This document shows positions 45,538 to 57,495 of a stretch of DNA of 64,000 nucleotides, in pieces. The stretch comes from Gremmenia infestans (lineage: Eukaryota; Ascomycota; Leotiomycetes; Helotiales; Hamatocanthoscyphaceae). The stretch's first letter is position 1. Every line of letters begins with the position of its first letter. Location: positions 62,001 through 126,000 of the forward strand of contig JAFEVB010000010.1 of assembly GCA_032629725.1 (NCBI GenBank), given 5' to 3'. Under the pieces are notes generated by a model that ran no database searches, had not been told where the DNA came from, and worked only from the letters and a program-made list of their open reading frames with translations. Both the position numbers and the translations under genes were made by a program.

Positions 45538-47112
45538 TTACAAGCTATTCCCCACATCATAACTCCCCTCTTTCTCGCCAATCCCATTCCGAATACGATT
45601 CTCAGCATCTACAACGCGTCTCGGCAGGCCATGCCCAATACCAAAGAAGACGAAGAACGCCCACTTCCATCTGAACGGGTTAATCGCAATGCAGAACGTA
45701 AACCACCATACCAGTTCCAAGTACGTGAAGAAGTCGAACGCGCCAGTAGGAGCGAACTTCTTCAGGACGCGCGTCATGTCGATCCAGCGTTCCATCCAGA
45801 AGGGACTGGGGCGCGTAAGCGGGTCAGAGAGGAACATGAGCAAGATCCTGGTGTAGATTCCAATGTGCCAGTTCCCCACACTGCCGATGGCATTGACGTA
45901 GGTGCAGTTGTTGCAACAGACGCTGGGGTGAGCAGGGGGGAAGGTTTGCAAATACCAGTTGGGCGGAGAGTAGGGGTCCACGAAGTTATCGTCAGGGAGG
46001 AAGGTCAGCGATGGACGGTCGAAGCCCGTGGCCATTACAACCATGTCGCCCTTGATGACCTTTTCGTGGCCAGGCCCGCCGGCTGGGACGCCTTTGGCTC
46101 GGATGTTGAACTTGACGCCTTCTTCTGTGAAGCCTTTGATGTCGCCCCGCAGCCATTCAGCTTTGCCGGAACGGATCTTGTCCATTACGTCGGAGTTGAC
46201 CATTGGGGTGCCAGTAAAGAGTCCTTTGTCGGTAGGGGCTAAATCTTCGAGGTCGCGGTAGAAAAACTTTTTGAGTAGAAGTTCCGGGATCCAGGAGAAG
46301 ATTGTCTCGCCGCCGAAAATGTTAAATGAGAGCAAGACATCGATGATTGGGTTCCGGGGAATGATCCACTTGTCAGATCTCGCAAGGATATAAGTCTTGT
46401 CTGCGTCTTCATGGGAAGCAAACTCCAAGGCTTCCACAGCGCTTGCTCCTCCACCAATAATAATCATTTTCTTGCCCTTGGCCTCTTTCCCGGTCAAATC
46501 AGACGAATGGTAGATCTCCCCCTTGAATTTATCCATGCCAGGCATATGGGGCATCTTTGCATCGCCACATGTTCCGACAGCTGCAATGATGCCCTCGAAA
46601 CGTCCTTGGGATGGATCATTTATAATCCAGCGTCCCTTGTCATCTTGGTAGACTTTCTCAACTTTGGTATCGAACTTGGTTTTTTTCTCGAGGCCATACC
46701 GTTTCCAAAGCTCTGTAATCTGGGAGACAATTTGTTGGCGGTTGGGGTATCCACCGTTCCATTGAACGGATGGATGGAATCGATACATAATGGAGTGGAT
46801 TTGAAGCCCGGAAGTATTATTTACTCGCTGTTTCACTGTTAGCTAAATCCTTTGCTTGTGGAGAGGTTGACTTGCGCTCCAAATACCACCCAGTTGTTTT
46901 CTCGGACCAGCCTCGAAAATCTGCACATCAAACCCATGACCAACACAATGAGAAGCCGCAGAAACACCCGTCAGACCAGCACCAATAATAGCAATTTTGG
47001 GTCTACCAGGCGTGTCTCCTGGCTGTGGAGGATTTGGAGATAGAAGCTTGTCGATAAACCACTGCATAAGCTGGTAGAGGAAGACAAAGGGATGAAGAAT
47101 TGGATTCTCCAT
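45538..47112 (-). CDS. Flavin-containing monooxygenase-like protein (508 aa)
   Basis: Exons 47112-46876 and 46827-45538. The 48-base intron has a GC donor (AGC then GCAAGT), a TAGCTAAC branch and an AAACAG acceptor; it is needed to give GGIWSRVNNTSGLQI. FAD Rossmann motif GAGLTGVSAASHC, then GGIWS, the FMO fingerprint FKGEIYHSSDL, and a second dinucleotide motif GGGASAVEAL for NADPH, then VVMATGFDRPS. The C-terminal 120 residues are aromatic-rich with possible membrane-associated helices. FMO-like fungal proteins oxidise heteroatoms or carbonyls (Baeyer-Villiger type possible); the substrate is unknown. The first ATG used (47112) is preceded by an open frame without a better start. Confidence 0.9.
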
Positions 47113-48062
47113 GCTGGATGGAAAAGAGTCGAGTTTTTCAATTGAGCTTGAGCAAAAGCTTATGAATTGAAAGTAAAGCAAAGAAAAAACCGTAAATGCA
47201 ATTGAGGCTTGAAGCTCCTGCTTTTGTTGCGGGAAGGGAGCGGGTGCGGCGTTCTGGTCCGAGGTGTGATGACGTAGCTAACCATCTCGGGGAATTTGTC
47301 TCTTCATGTGACAGCCCTAAGGTTACGATAGCCCCCCCCTTAAATAAGCGAGAACAAGGCAGTTTCACTCCACTCCACTCCACTCCTGTCTGCACGACAT
47401 CCTTGTACATGCTTGCAGAATCCACAGCATCTGAAATAATAATGACGAAATGTCAATCCATCTGGGCGGCAGTAATACTGTAGACAGCATTATATCCGGA
47501 TGGGTCTGCATAAAAGCCAAAAAGGGCTTTAAGGTAAGTGTTGTCACAAAACATTAGCATTGGCTTTCTTGGCCAAGACGACTCCAAGAAGTGGGAATAG
47601 CTTCAAAAGCACAGACCACGTAAAATGATAAATGTTTACAATATCAAGCACGATAGTATATAGCCTAAGACTACCTAGATAGCTAAACTCAATAGAATGA
47701 TATCTCTTTCCCAAACCCCCAGGTATAAGCAACCGTCCTCATTCGAAATGCATCGCAGATGGCTTACGGAATATAGAGGAGCATCACGTGATGTGGATGT
47801 TAACTTCAATAACAATGTGAAATCGTTTCGTTTCAACTCGATCTGATGAAATTAATCAAGTAGGATTGGATTTTGAATGAATGAGTGGGACTTTTTTCTA
47901 TAATAAAAAGCAGATGATAATTTCGCCAAACTCCCTCGCTAGCTCCAGAATGATGCATAATACCCATCACATTCCATGCTCGTGTTTGTATTGAAAATGC
48001 AACACCTAAAGTCTTCGGTCTAAACCCTCGCGAGTAACCAATGCACCCAATGCTAAAACCAA
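47113..48062. other. Intergenic, no gene seen
   Basis: No gene is supported. There is a short (CCACT)n tract near 47368-47390, in the upstream region of the monooxygenase gene. Confidence 0.45.
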
Positions 48063-50149
48063 TCAAGTATGCTCATTAATAGTCCATCTACGTTTTGGAG
48101 CAATCTCCCGAATCTTCTCCGCGTACCCAGGGGGCCTGGGACTTCCCCAAAGACCCAAAGGCGCAACATCATCTTCTTCATGTTCACTCCCTTTTCTGGC
48201 AGCGGTTGGTTCTTCAACTACTTCTTCTTCTGCCTCCTCTAACGGTTCATTCTCCTTCGCGTCTTGAGCATCCTTTTCGTCTTCGCCGAAGTTCAAGATC
48301 ATGTCATCCGTTGACTCAGCCTCCTCTTCTGGCTCCTCTTGGTGGAAAGCAGATCCCCACAGACCAACCGAGGGTTTACGCGCTGTTTGGTAACCTCGAG
48401 GAATTGAACCTGCAACACTGGCTGCGCGGCGAATGCTGCCAAAGTTGCTCGATGTTGGCGCAAGGCGGACTTTATTCACATCAAACGGTCTACTGTTGGA
48501 TGTGAAGCGCTCTTGGAAGGTGGAAGTGGATGCAAGGGAAGAAGCTCTTGATAAGAGAGGCGAGGTTGAGGTGCTTCCAGATCGTAGATGCTCTGTGTTC
48601 GCGACGAGCTTGACTTCGTACTGTTCCGATATGTTGAGATTTGCTGATGAATTTCGAGAGTGGCTTGGTGTATGATTCGGAGAGCTTACTGGAGTTGGCT
48701 TGCGAACCGCCATGGTCAGAGAAGCCATGCCTACATCCAATAAGACCGGTTGGTTTGTCAGAGCTCCGATCAAGGCATTGCAACCTGCGCCGTGAGTAAC
48801 TAGAATAAGGACCAAGTCTGTGTTCTCATGCTCGTCGAACTCTTCAGAATGTCCCCCAGGACTAGCAGGTGGAGTCTTCGTGAAGATCACCCCCGGGGCA
48901 TCATGACTCTGATACCAGCCCACCATCTGGTGCAACCCCTTTCGGAACCGCTTATGCATCGAGCTCCACTCTTCGCCGTACTCGCCTCCGCTCCCCCAGT
49001 TTTGAGGATCGCGCATGCTATCCCACTGATAATCTACATCGACGCAGGCGTCTCGAGAATGAGCCACATATCCAGGTGGAATGGGATGTGAACTCGAGAT
49101 CGCATAGTTTGGGACGGGAGGCTCGTAAATGCCATGCTCCGTGGGTACCGGGGATCTACTTCGGATAGTATGATGGCTACCATTCGTACCAGCGCTGCTT
49201 AGACTGCTGGTCCTTTTTCTCCTAGGCAGTGCGTGAGCCAGAGAGGATACAGTTGTAAAAGTGCCCTCCTTCTCTTTCTCCTTCTCGGTATTTACCACTG
49301 GACTGCCCCACCCACCTGGAAATCCTTGAACCTGAGGAGAACCATTTGCCTCCTTGAAGTTTATGAGATTGCTATAATCCTCTCTTCGGAGTAGATCCGC
49401 CTTGGCTCCCGCATTCATCATAATGGAGCTTGGGGGTGGGGTAATGAGCTCGAAATAATCGGGCGTCAGCCATTCCCCGAGGAAAGGATCAACGCGTATT
49501 GTAGATTTCTTGATGTTATCTGGCTGTTCCCGGGGCTTGCTGTCAGATTTCGACGGGTCAAGAGCGGAGTCAGGATCCAAAGAAGGAGACCCTGTTATGA
49601 CAGATGGTCGAGGTCTGGGAGAAGAGTGTGTCTGCAGTGCTTTGTCCTGGGATGGGGCCGGTCGGTGGTGGGTATGTCCTGGGTTCTGAGCTAATCCGGA
49701 GCTGATGGCGATGGACGTCTGCACGCATCGCTGGAATGGCGATGTGTGTATGATGACTTTGTGCCTCCGTTTCCTCCTATCTCCTGCCCTTTTGTCGCCT
49801 CCACTTGCATCCGGAATGTCATCGTCAGTCTCTCGACTTCGTAAGATACTGGCTATGCGAGCCCCCAGAGCTCTTGACTGTGTCCAGCCACCATAGGTAA
49901 GAGGAGGGTCGTAGGGAGTGGGGGATGTGAGATGCCACTGCTTATCAGCAGCGTCTAGTCGAGCGCCGTGTCTGCGTGGCCGTCAGTATAAAGCCGTCTT
50001 CTGGTATTGACATTCGCCCCCTCCTCGACTCCTGTCAAGAAGAATGGAACAGTAAACAGGCAGAATAAGCAGGCAGAAATAAGGGATTCCAAAAGGGCTC
50101 GGGAATGGACATACCTGACGACAATAATAACAGCTGGTGGCCAACCCAT
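48063..50149 (-). CDS. Histidine phosphatase superfamily (phosphoglycerate mutase-like) protein, 647 aa
   Basis: Exon 1 is 50149-50115 (MGWPPAVIIVV plus two bases) and exon 2 is 49971-48063, with a 143-base intron (GTATGT..GCAG). The splice creates VVRHGARLDAADKQW, the RHG phosphohistidine motif. The domain is interrupted: after LTYGGWTQSRALGARI and VIIHTSPFQRC come about 250 residues of Ser/Pro-rich low complexity, then the second catalytic His in LILVTHGAGCNALIGAL. The last 200 residues are Ser-rich, then acidic, and end with a conserved-looking GLWGSPRPPGYAEKIRE segment. Fungal members of this type are long and mostly uncharacterised. It is divergent from GPI8 (325 bases between starts). 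Confidence 0.88.
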
Positions 50150-50474
50150 TATGTTCTCATGGCGATGGTGAGGCTCCAAGGATTCTTCCAAAAGGTTTGA
50201 AGGATGCAAAATCAAGGGTCTTTAGCGGGGTGGGGTTTGCGTTGCGGAGTGCATGTGACGACGGGGTGAGCGGCCGCATTACGCCGCATCATATTTATGT
50301 AGCCTCAATTGCTCAGTAAGCCGGGCCGCCATTATCCAGGGGCAGGCGCAGGCTGCAGGGCGCAGGGCGCGATTATTACATGATACCACCAATATCCTCA
50401 AACTCCAAATATCTTACTCTGTTGCCAACCAACAACATTCAACTCCATGATTCTACGGCCATAGTACCCTCACA
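50150..50474. promoter_or_regulatory. Short bidirectional promoter region
   Basis: 325 bases separate the divergent phosphatase-like and GPI8 starts. It holds a GC-rich CGCAGGCTGCAGGGCGCAGGG string. No gene. Confidence 0.5.
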
Positions 50475-51701
50475 ATGAAGCTCGCAAACTTCCTCCGTTT
50501 GCCCGTGCTACTGGCATCAGTACTCGCGCCAATCCCCATCGCCGCAGAGCATACAAGCAACTGGGCAGTTCTAGTTTCCACCTCCCGATTCTGGTTCAAC
50601 TACCGCCATCTAGCCAATGTGCTCTCCCTCTACCGAACCGTCAAGCGGTTAGGAATCCCAGACTCGCAGATCATCCTCATGCTGCCCGACGACATGGCAT
50701 GCAACCCGCGCAATGCCTTCCCGGGAACCGTATACAGTAACGCGGACCGCGCCGTGGATTTATATGGAGACAATATCGAAGTTGATTATAGGGGATATGA
50801 AGTTACGGTGGAGAATTTCATAAGGCTGTTGACGGATCGCGTGGGCGAAGAGATGCCGCGGAGTAAGAGGCTGTTGACGGATGATCGGAGTAATATTCTA
50901 GTGTATATGACGGGGCACGGGGGGAACGAGTTTTTGAAGTTTCAGGATGCCGAGGAAATTAGTGCGTTTGATTTGGCGGATGCTTTTGAGCAGATGTGGG
51001 AGAAGAAGAGGTGAGAAGATCCCGGAGCGATTACAGTGGTACAACGCTGACGAGACAGATATCATGAGCTTCTTTTTATGATTGATACGTGCCAGGCGAA
51101 TACTATGTACAGCAAGTTCTACTCTCCGAATATAATCGCCACGGGCTCCTCCGAAATCGACCAATCCTCCTACTCCCATCACGCAGACAACGACGTCGGA
51201 GTGGCTGTTATTGATCGGTACACATACTACAACCTCGATTTCCTAGAGACACAAGTGCGGGAACCAAGCAGCAAGATGACACTCGGGGATCTATTCGACA
51301 GTTACGACGAGTCTAAGATCCACTCACATCCAGGCGTTAGATGGGATTTATTCCCTGGTGATGAGCAAGGAGGCCGGGAACGGTTAGTTATGGATTTCTT
51401 TGGGAACGTGCAAAACGTCGAGGTGGATAATGCTGGAGGGAATGACACAGAGTGGAAGGAGGACCTATTACAATTGGGTAAAAAGATTGCGGAATTGCGT
51501 GAAAGAGCTGAAGCACAAGACGCTGCTGTGAAGAACAATACTGTCCCGGAATCTAAAGGAGGGAATCATCCCTCACGCAAGATCAGAGCTGCGAAAGTGG
51601 AGATAGATGAGACATGGTGGGGGAAGAAAGCTGTTGGTGCATTGGCCTTGGGTGGGTGCGCTATTGTTTGGTTAGCGGGGACTTATCAGGAATCTACGTA
51701 G
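50475..51701 (+). CDS. gpi8: GPI-anchor transamidase catalytic subunit
   Basis: Exons 50475-51010 and 51059-51701 (48-base intron, GTGAGA..GACAG) give 392 residues. A signal peptide covers about residues 1-23, followed by NWAVLVSTSRFWFNYRH. The C13 legumain-like catalytic dyad is His in YMTGHGG and Cys in LLFMIDTCQANTM. IIATGSSEIDQSSYSHHAD is also conserved. A C-terminal membrane segment (AVGALALGGCAIVWLAG) anchors it in the ER. The enzyme cleaves the C-terminal signal of precursor proteins and attaches the GPI anchor, within the transamidase complex (Gaa1, Gpi16, Gpi17, Gab1). Confidence 0.95.
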
Positions 51702-52152
51702 TTCTTTTTCATTTGATTAATGAGTAATATACCCGTTGAACTACTTCAGCTTGCCGCTGTTCTTGAGACCTGGTTTATGGCGGTAGGATGGATTGGGCAA
51801 ATATTAATGGTGAACTACGCGAAGCAATGAACGTTGTAATAGCGCAGGTATTTAGTGAAAGTGATTGTTCAAAGTTCACTCTGCATATGGAAAGCTCTTC
51901 TATAAGAATTTTCCTCTAGATTGTGCGTCAATATAAACTTCAAATAGGCGATGAGTTAGAAGCAGAGTAGTTCGGAATTTCGTTAGATACGTATAGGTCT
52001 ATGACACCGGGCCTGTCGGATCATATTGGGTAATTCGGCACGGCAGTCTTCGCCACGGCTCCATATCTGGCCCATTACAGGAAAACGGGACCGACGATTC
52101 AAAGAACGCCGGCGTCGTCACACCCATGATAGACGCCAATAACACTGTCGCC
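51702..52152. other. Intergenic between convergent genes
   Basis: Shared 3' flank. No gene is seen. Confidence 0.45.
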
Positions 52153-53190
52153 TCATCCAGCCGTCATCTGGCGCCATACTACGGGCTCAAAGCGCAATTT
52201 CACGCGTAGTTCTTGGAGTCCTTTCATACTGGCGAGGTTCGCCCATATCGTGCACCAGCGGTTATACCTAAAATACCAGAATTTCCTCGATGCTCCGGGG
52301 CGGGGAGGGAGAGGGGGATCACTATTGAGACCAGCTGGCCAGAACACGAAGCGGAATGAGCGGATAGTGTCGATTCTGTGTCTTGAGAGAAGACGGGGGA
52401 AAAACTCGACGTTGTCGGCGATGGCGGTTCTGAATTCATTGGTTGCGTAGAATGATTGAGCGGTTTCTGAGTATCTGAGACATATGTAAGGCACCTCATC
52501 TCAAGTCAAGTTTTCACTTGGATTACTTACATTTGATGGCAGGTGAGGAAAAGCGACATCGCCCCGCCTATGCTGATTTTGTCATTTCGTGGCTCGCAAA
52601 AATAGTCGTATTCGCAGAAAATGTGTGATGAGCATGTGCAAGAACGATTGCCATTGTCCCGAGATCCTAGATTATAGAAGTCAATGTTTGGTATTGAGAA
52701 GGCATTTCAAATGAGATTAGGAAGGGTTTCTTTGAAAGAAAATGAGAGGTCAAAGGACTCAAGTATAGTATATTAAGCATTCTGGACGCCTCTTACTCAT
52801 ATGTACTCAACTACTACCAACACAGTAATTCCAGATCATTTCGCGGATGTCGCGAGGAAGACTAAGAAGTAAAGAGTCTGTTTGAAGTATTGGGCTCGGA
52901 GATGTCCTCGTTTTGTCCTTGGAACCCATCAAAGCCATCGCCTGTTCACGCTTAGACTTATAATATATTCCACGGGGCGGTGGGCGAGAACGGCGTTCTC
53001 CATGTTTGATTTGACGGTTCTTCTCATCCACATAGGATCTCCACAGAAGGAAAGGAAAAACGACTGGGCTAGTTGGGATCAAGACTATGACACCCAACGT
53101 GGCCAACGGATAATACGCCCAGGTTGAAAGTTCCCGTTGAGTCATCTTGAGAGGAACTTTGTTTGGAATATCAAGAGTGAAGATACGCAT
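52153..53190 (-). CDS. DUF7730-like protein with N-terminal membrane segment (276 aa)
   Basis: Exons 53190-52818, 52666-52531 and 52474-52153. The introns are 52817-52667 (GTAGTA..CTAG) and 52530-52475 (GTAAGT..CTCAG). The N-terminal hydrophobic stretch (YYPLATLGVIVLIPTSPVVF) may be a signal-anchor. The fungal F-box-like pattern follows: LLSLPRDIREMIWNYCVG, then SLFLTCHQIYSETAQSFYATNEF assembled across the second junction, the standard LLxTCRQIYxEAxxxLYxxNxF block. Such proteins form large families in Pezizomycotina, without an assigned function. The start could instead be the ATG at 53145 (MTQREL). Confidence 0.8.
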
Positions 53191-53690
53191 AAAGGGGGAC
53201 GCTATAGGTATATGTAATGTAAAGGCGCAGAAGGCGCAGAAGGCATAGCCCCGTTCTTGCAGCCTTGCTGTGGATACGCTAACACTCTTTGATTGATCTG
53301 GCAGATTATTGATGAATGCCTCATGACCAGATAAGTAGAGAAAGTACGCAAAGCTGTGAGGTCTTTCGCAGTATTTAAAAGTTGACTGGATGGTGAAGAG
53401 GACCAGAAGATGTTACACTACGGAGGTACGCTGAGGCGTTATATATGCCTACCTAGGTTAGCCTAGTCCTACTACGCTGCCGAGGTTTCCCCATAATCAC
53501 CAAATACCTGCCTTTGTAAAAGAAAGATTCAGCCTTGCGCTAAATCAAGCAACATCAACAAAAGCAATGCCATTGAACAAAGGAAACCACAACGGGTGAC
53601 CTTGAGACGTGCCAGATATACAATTGACCATTTAACATGGGTCTCCACGGAAACTAGCCAACTCCTACAACTAATTCCTACGCGTCAATT
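53191..53690. other. Divergent intergenic region
   Basis: 500 bases lie between divergent starts, with a nine-base tandem repeat (AAGGCGCAG) at about 53220-53243. No gene. Confidence 0.4.
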
Positions 53691-55472
53691 ATGGCCATCC
53701 TCGACGACTTTCTCACCTCCATCTCGGGCTTTCTGAGAGCCAAAGACGCATTGCAATTGAAGTCGTGGCTTGCCGTCGAGCCACCAGTTGATGAGCAGTA
53801 CTACAAGCTTGCTCAGGAGTTAAAGGCCTCCTTCCGCGACGGCGATCACCTCGAACAGCGCATAACGAAGCTAATTCCCGAGAATGACGATGGCAAGGCT
53901 GACGAAGGGGATGTGTGGCCTGGCTTCCTGGTATTCATGAAAGATTACTTGGAGTTCTGGAGGGACGTCAATTTCGAGGACCTGTTGGAGACGCATTTGC
54001 AATTGACTGTGCTAGTCAAGTACGTATATCCTCAAGGCCATCTTGAACATTTGAATAACGGAAATCTGTAGCGCTTGCATTACCGCTTTATCCAACTCGA
54101 GCCATGGCATTGTTGTGCTCCCAACTGCTATTCAACTATCACAGGCCTTGTCGACTCTTGCAATGACTCTCGACAATCGACCAGATTTGACACGGCGGCT
54201 GCGCAAGGTTACGGATATCGATCAGGGAGAAACAAGGAAAACACTGGTCGAGAGCACTGCAGAATCCATACAAAGGGCCTTTACCATGTGCTTGACCGAA
54301 AGAAGCACGAACCGGAATGGTATAGGACGAGACGGAAAGCCTGAAGGAAAAAAGATTGGCATATACTCGTTTGCAAACCTAGCGTTGAAATTGTTTTTCA
54401 AAGTATAGTCAAAATACCTTCCAGAATTACATATATCTGATTAAAATTACAGTGCCGGAAGACACAATCCGCAAACCAACTTTTCACCAACATATCACAG
54501 CACTCACCTCCACTTGCTCTCTATCCCGCCAGCCAGCGCGTCACATACCTATTCTATCTTGGGCGCTTCCTCTTCATCAACGACTCCTTCTATCGCGCCC
54601 AATTATGTCTGCAATCTGCCTACGATCAGTGTCATGCTCAATGCACAAATCAAAGACGAAACATCCTCATCTATCTCATCTCAGCAAACATGATACTTGG
54701 TCGGTTTCCCTCGCGACCTTTTATGTCACGTCCCGAGGCCGCTGGGATTCTCGAAAAATTCGCCCCAATCTCAAAAGCAATCCGAAAGGGTGATATAGTT
54801 GCCTTTAAGCGTGCCCTAGGTCCCGAGTCTGGAAACGAGCAGTGGTTCTTCCAGAAAGGTGTCCTCCTTCCACTACTTTACCGATGCGAGATTCTAGTAT
54901 GGCGATCCCTCGCTCGTAGGGTGTTTCTCCTCACATATACATGGCCATTTGATCCGAATTCTCGAAAAGCACCAACTTTGGAAATCACGGATCTGGTAGT
55001 CGCTGCACAATATTGCCAAAAAGTGTTAGAGGGGTGGCAAAAGCCGGTTGATTCTATGGCTGTCATGCAGTCGGGACGCACACACCCAAATACGCTGTTT
55101 ATGAAAAGTCCTGATCTAGTTCCGCCTCCTCAAGGACCTAAGAAGCTCGGGGCGCAAGGAGGTACTGTGTATGGCAATAAAATGCCGGACCTGTTAGAGA
55201 TTGAGGCTATCGTCGCGAGTCTTGTACAGCAGGGCTTACTAGGTGGATTCATCAGTCACAATCAAGGCAAATTCGCAATTTTAGGTGCAAAGATACGAGG
55301 CGGACCATTGAATGCAGGGTTTCCTGGTGTCTGGGAGGTTGTGAAAACTCGAGCTGAACGGGAAGGCAAGAACACTGAAGTGCCAGCATGGGTTCGGAGT
55401 GAAAGGAAAGCCCCAATGGGAGGGGTTGTCAACCTGAGTGGTATTGCGAGACCTGTGGGAAGTGGCGGATGA
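53691..55472 (+). CDS. csn12: PCI-domain protein, COP9 signalosome subunit 12-like (CSN12/Thp1/PCID2)
   Basis: Exons 53691-54019, 54072-54402 and 54453-55472; introns GTACGT..TGTAG and GTATAG..TACAG. The protein is 559 residues. The helical-repeat part includes YSFANLALKLFFKCRKTQSANQL split over junction 2, VTYLFYLGRFLFINDSFYRA, and RRNILIYLISANMILGRFPS. The PCI winged helix lies towards the end (LLEIEAIVASLVQQGLLGGFISHN), followed by VLGAKI-like AILGAKIRGG. Family members act in the TREX-2 mRNA export complex (Thp1/PCID2) or associate with the signalosome (Csn12). The arrangement fits Csn12; the C-terminal 60 residues extend past the usual end. Confidence 0.9.
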
Positions 55473-56251
55473 GGGAAATAAGTGTTAGGACTCGGGGACA
55501 GAATAAGGAACCAGGTAGGACCTACCTACAAACTACAACTTTGCGATCAGAGGACGGATATCAACTCTCGGTCAAGAGGCGCGAGAGACTCAAGTCAAAG
55601 CACGAATAAACGCAGAGCGCTGGCAATTCCATCAAGCTTCAACATTTAGAAGCATTGTTTGAGATCTCGCTGTCTCCATCAAATGTACTTTGGTCACGTG
55701 TAAATTACGAACTACAAGCAATTTGTACCATACTGCGAGCCGGCAGATTTACATAGCATAGCATAGTAACATAGCATAGCATATTAACATCCTCACTTAT
55801 CCAAGCTTCGCTTTCTTCGAATACTTACTGTTTCTCGTCATTTGACTTCGCCCCTACCCCTGCTTTTGCTCGAGTACCTGTGTCTACCTTTGGCAAACGG
55901 AATTTGAGAACAGACTCTGGAACCACATTATGCCTTGCCCGCACTAGAATGCTTCTACAGGTCATATCTTAGGGTTCTTCTCCAGCGTTGGAGTTTCGCG
56001 CATTTCCAGCTCTCCCTAGCGCATCCTAATAACGTTTAATAAGCCATTTTTATCTATAATTACTTGCATAATTAGAAAGAAAGAAACGTAACTTGTAGAA
56101 AGCGCTAGAAGATATTATAAAGGCTAAGACCTACAATCCGGGAGCAATTCAAATTGAAAGGGGACGGAATTTAAACTTGATTTTAGGATTTATCGTGACT
56201 TATTTGGAAATTATACTCTCAGATTATGATATATGTCAGATTATGGCTACC
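55473..56251. other. Intergenic with a short tandem duplication
   Basis: No gene. At 55751-55790 a 20-base ATAGC-rich unit is present twice with small changes. Confidence 0.5.
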
Positions 56252-57495
56252 TTATCTTAGATGCTGTTTGCCAAATAGGGAATACCTATCTCCTATAAGT
56301 GTAGCTTTCTCAATTTTCCGAACTTTGCTCCAATATTTGGCGATAACAGAGCTTTCAATGTCCTGCTTGGGAACCCACTCATACTTGTCATCCAAGTCCC
56401 AATCTCCTGCGCAGCCAACGAGGTATTCTAGGGCTTGCTTGCAATTCCCCGCCAGCGGTTTGTGCGTCAAAATCTCTTCCACAATCCATTGGATATCATC
56501 TGCGCCAATCTGGAATATGCTGTTTTCTTCCTCTTTGTCTATCGCAGATTTGGTCTCTTGTTTGCCCTCTCCTCGCTCGCTTCTGGTGACGCTGCCTGCA
56601 TGCTCAGAAGGCAAATCTTCGTATTTGTCTTTGTCTAGTTCAGGGGTCAGTCTCGCTCCGAGTTGCTTTCCGTGGGTAGCATGAGAAGCTACATTGCCTT
56701 TCTGCGAGTTGCTATCTGTGTCTGCAACTCTAACTACAAGATCCTGGGGACCAGCGACGTTGTCATCTTCTTGCACGACTTTCAGGAATTCGACGTGGAT
56801 GCCTTCGCTCACCACTTTAAGTTCTTCTATACTCAGTCCCAGCTCCCACATCCTCTCCTCACTTACTCTATCCCTCCTCACCAACGTTTCCCTCGGAACC
56901 TGGCTCCACACCAAGAAGAGTCGATCGGTTTCTGGCAGTGTGGTGCCCGTCTCTATAGAGTGGAAAGTTTCACGCAGGACTTTGTGCAATTCCAGCGCGT
57001 TGAAGACCAGTGCTTTATGTTTCTTTAGCCGCTCTCCAGATATCGTGTATACGATCCATGAGCCTTCTAGACCCGCCATCTTGGGTGATGCAATCCTGCG
57101 TTGCCTTATCTCTTCCTCTGCTGCTTTCCTCGTTGTCCACAGTGAAACGAATTGGCTCTTCGACACGATATCTGGGGAATTACTGTCGGCGTGTTGTACA
57201 GGATCGACAAGGTGGATGAGGATTTCCCTCAGGCTAGCCAAAGAGTCCGGAGGATTTGATGCTGTACTGAGGCGCTGAAGCCAGTTCGAAGGAAAGATCT
57301 AGCGGGTGAAGCTTGCTGGAACTCTGCACGGTAGAGAGTTGTAGGCATGCTCTCGGAGCTGACGCTGTAATTCTGTATTGAAAAGATTTCCGGGTCGTCA
57401 TTGCGGGACAAAATGGATGATGTAGAGAATTGAGTGATGCTAATTTTCTCATTTTTCTTTCCCTTTCCGGGGGTGGACTTTGGCTTTGGAGACAT
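56252..57495 (-). pseudogene. Chromodomain-like paralogue A, frameshifted near the N-terminus
   Basis: The start ATG (57495, MSPKPKSTPGKGKK) opens a frame that reads to 57229, but the rest of the protein (about 329 codons) is in the neighbouring frame from about 57241 to 56252. No intron of normal size can join them. Comparison with the intact paralogue at 58919-60682 shows that both parts belong to one protein. The second part holds the shared module (VYTISGERLKKHKALVFNAL, then RLFLVWSQVPRETL) and a C-terminal region equivalent to the chromodomain (IQWIVEEILTHK, LEYLVGCAGDWD, KYEWVPKQDI, AKYWSKV), with the chromodomain Trp replaced by other residues. It may be inactive, or the shift may be a sequencing slip. 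Confidence 0.6.
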
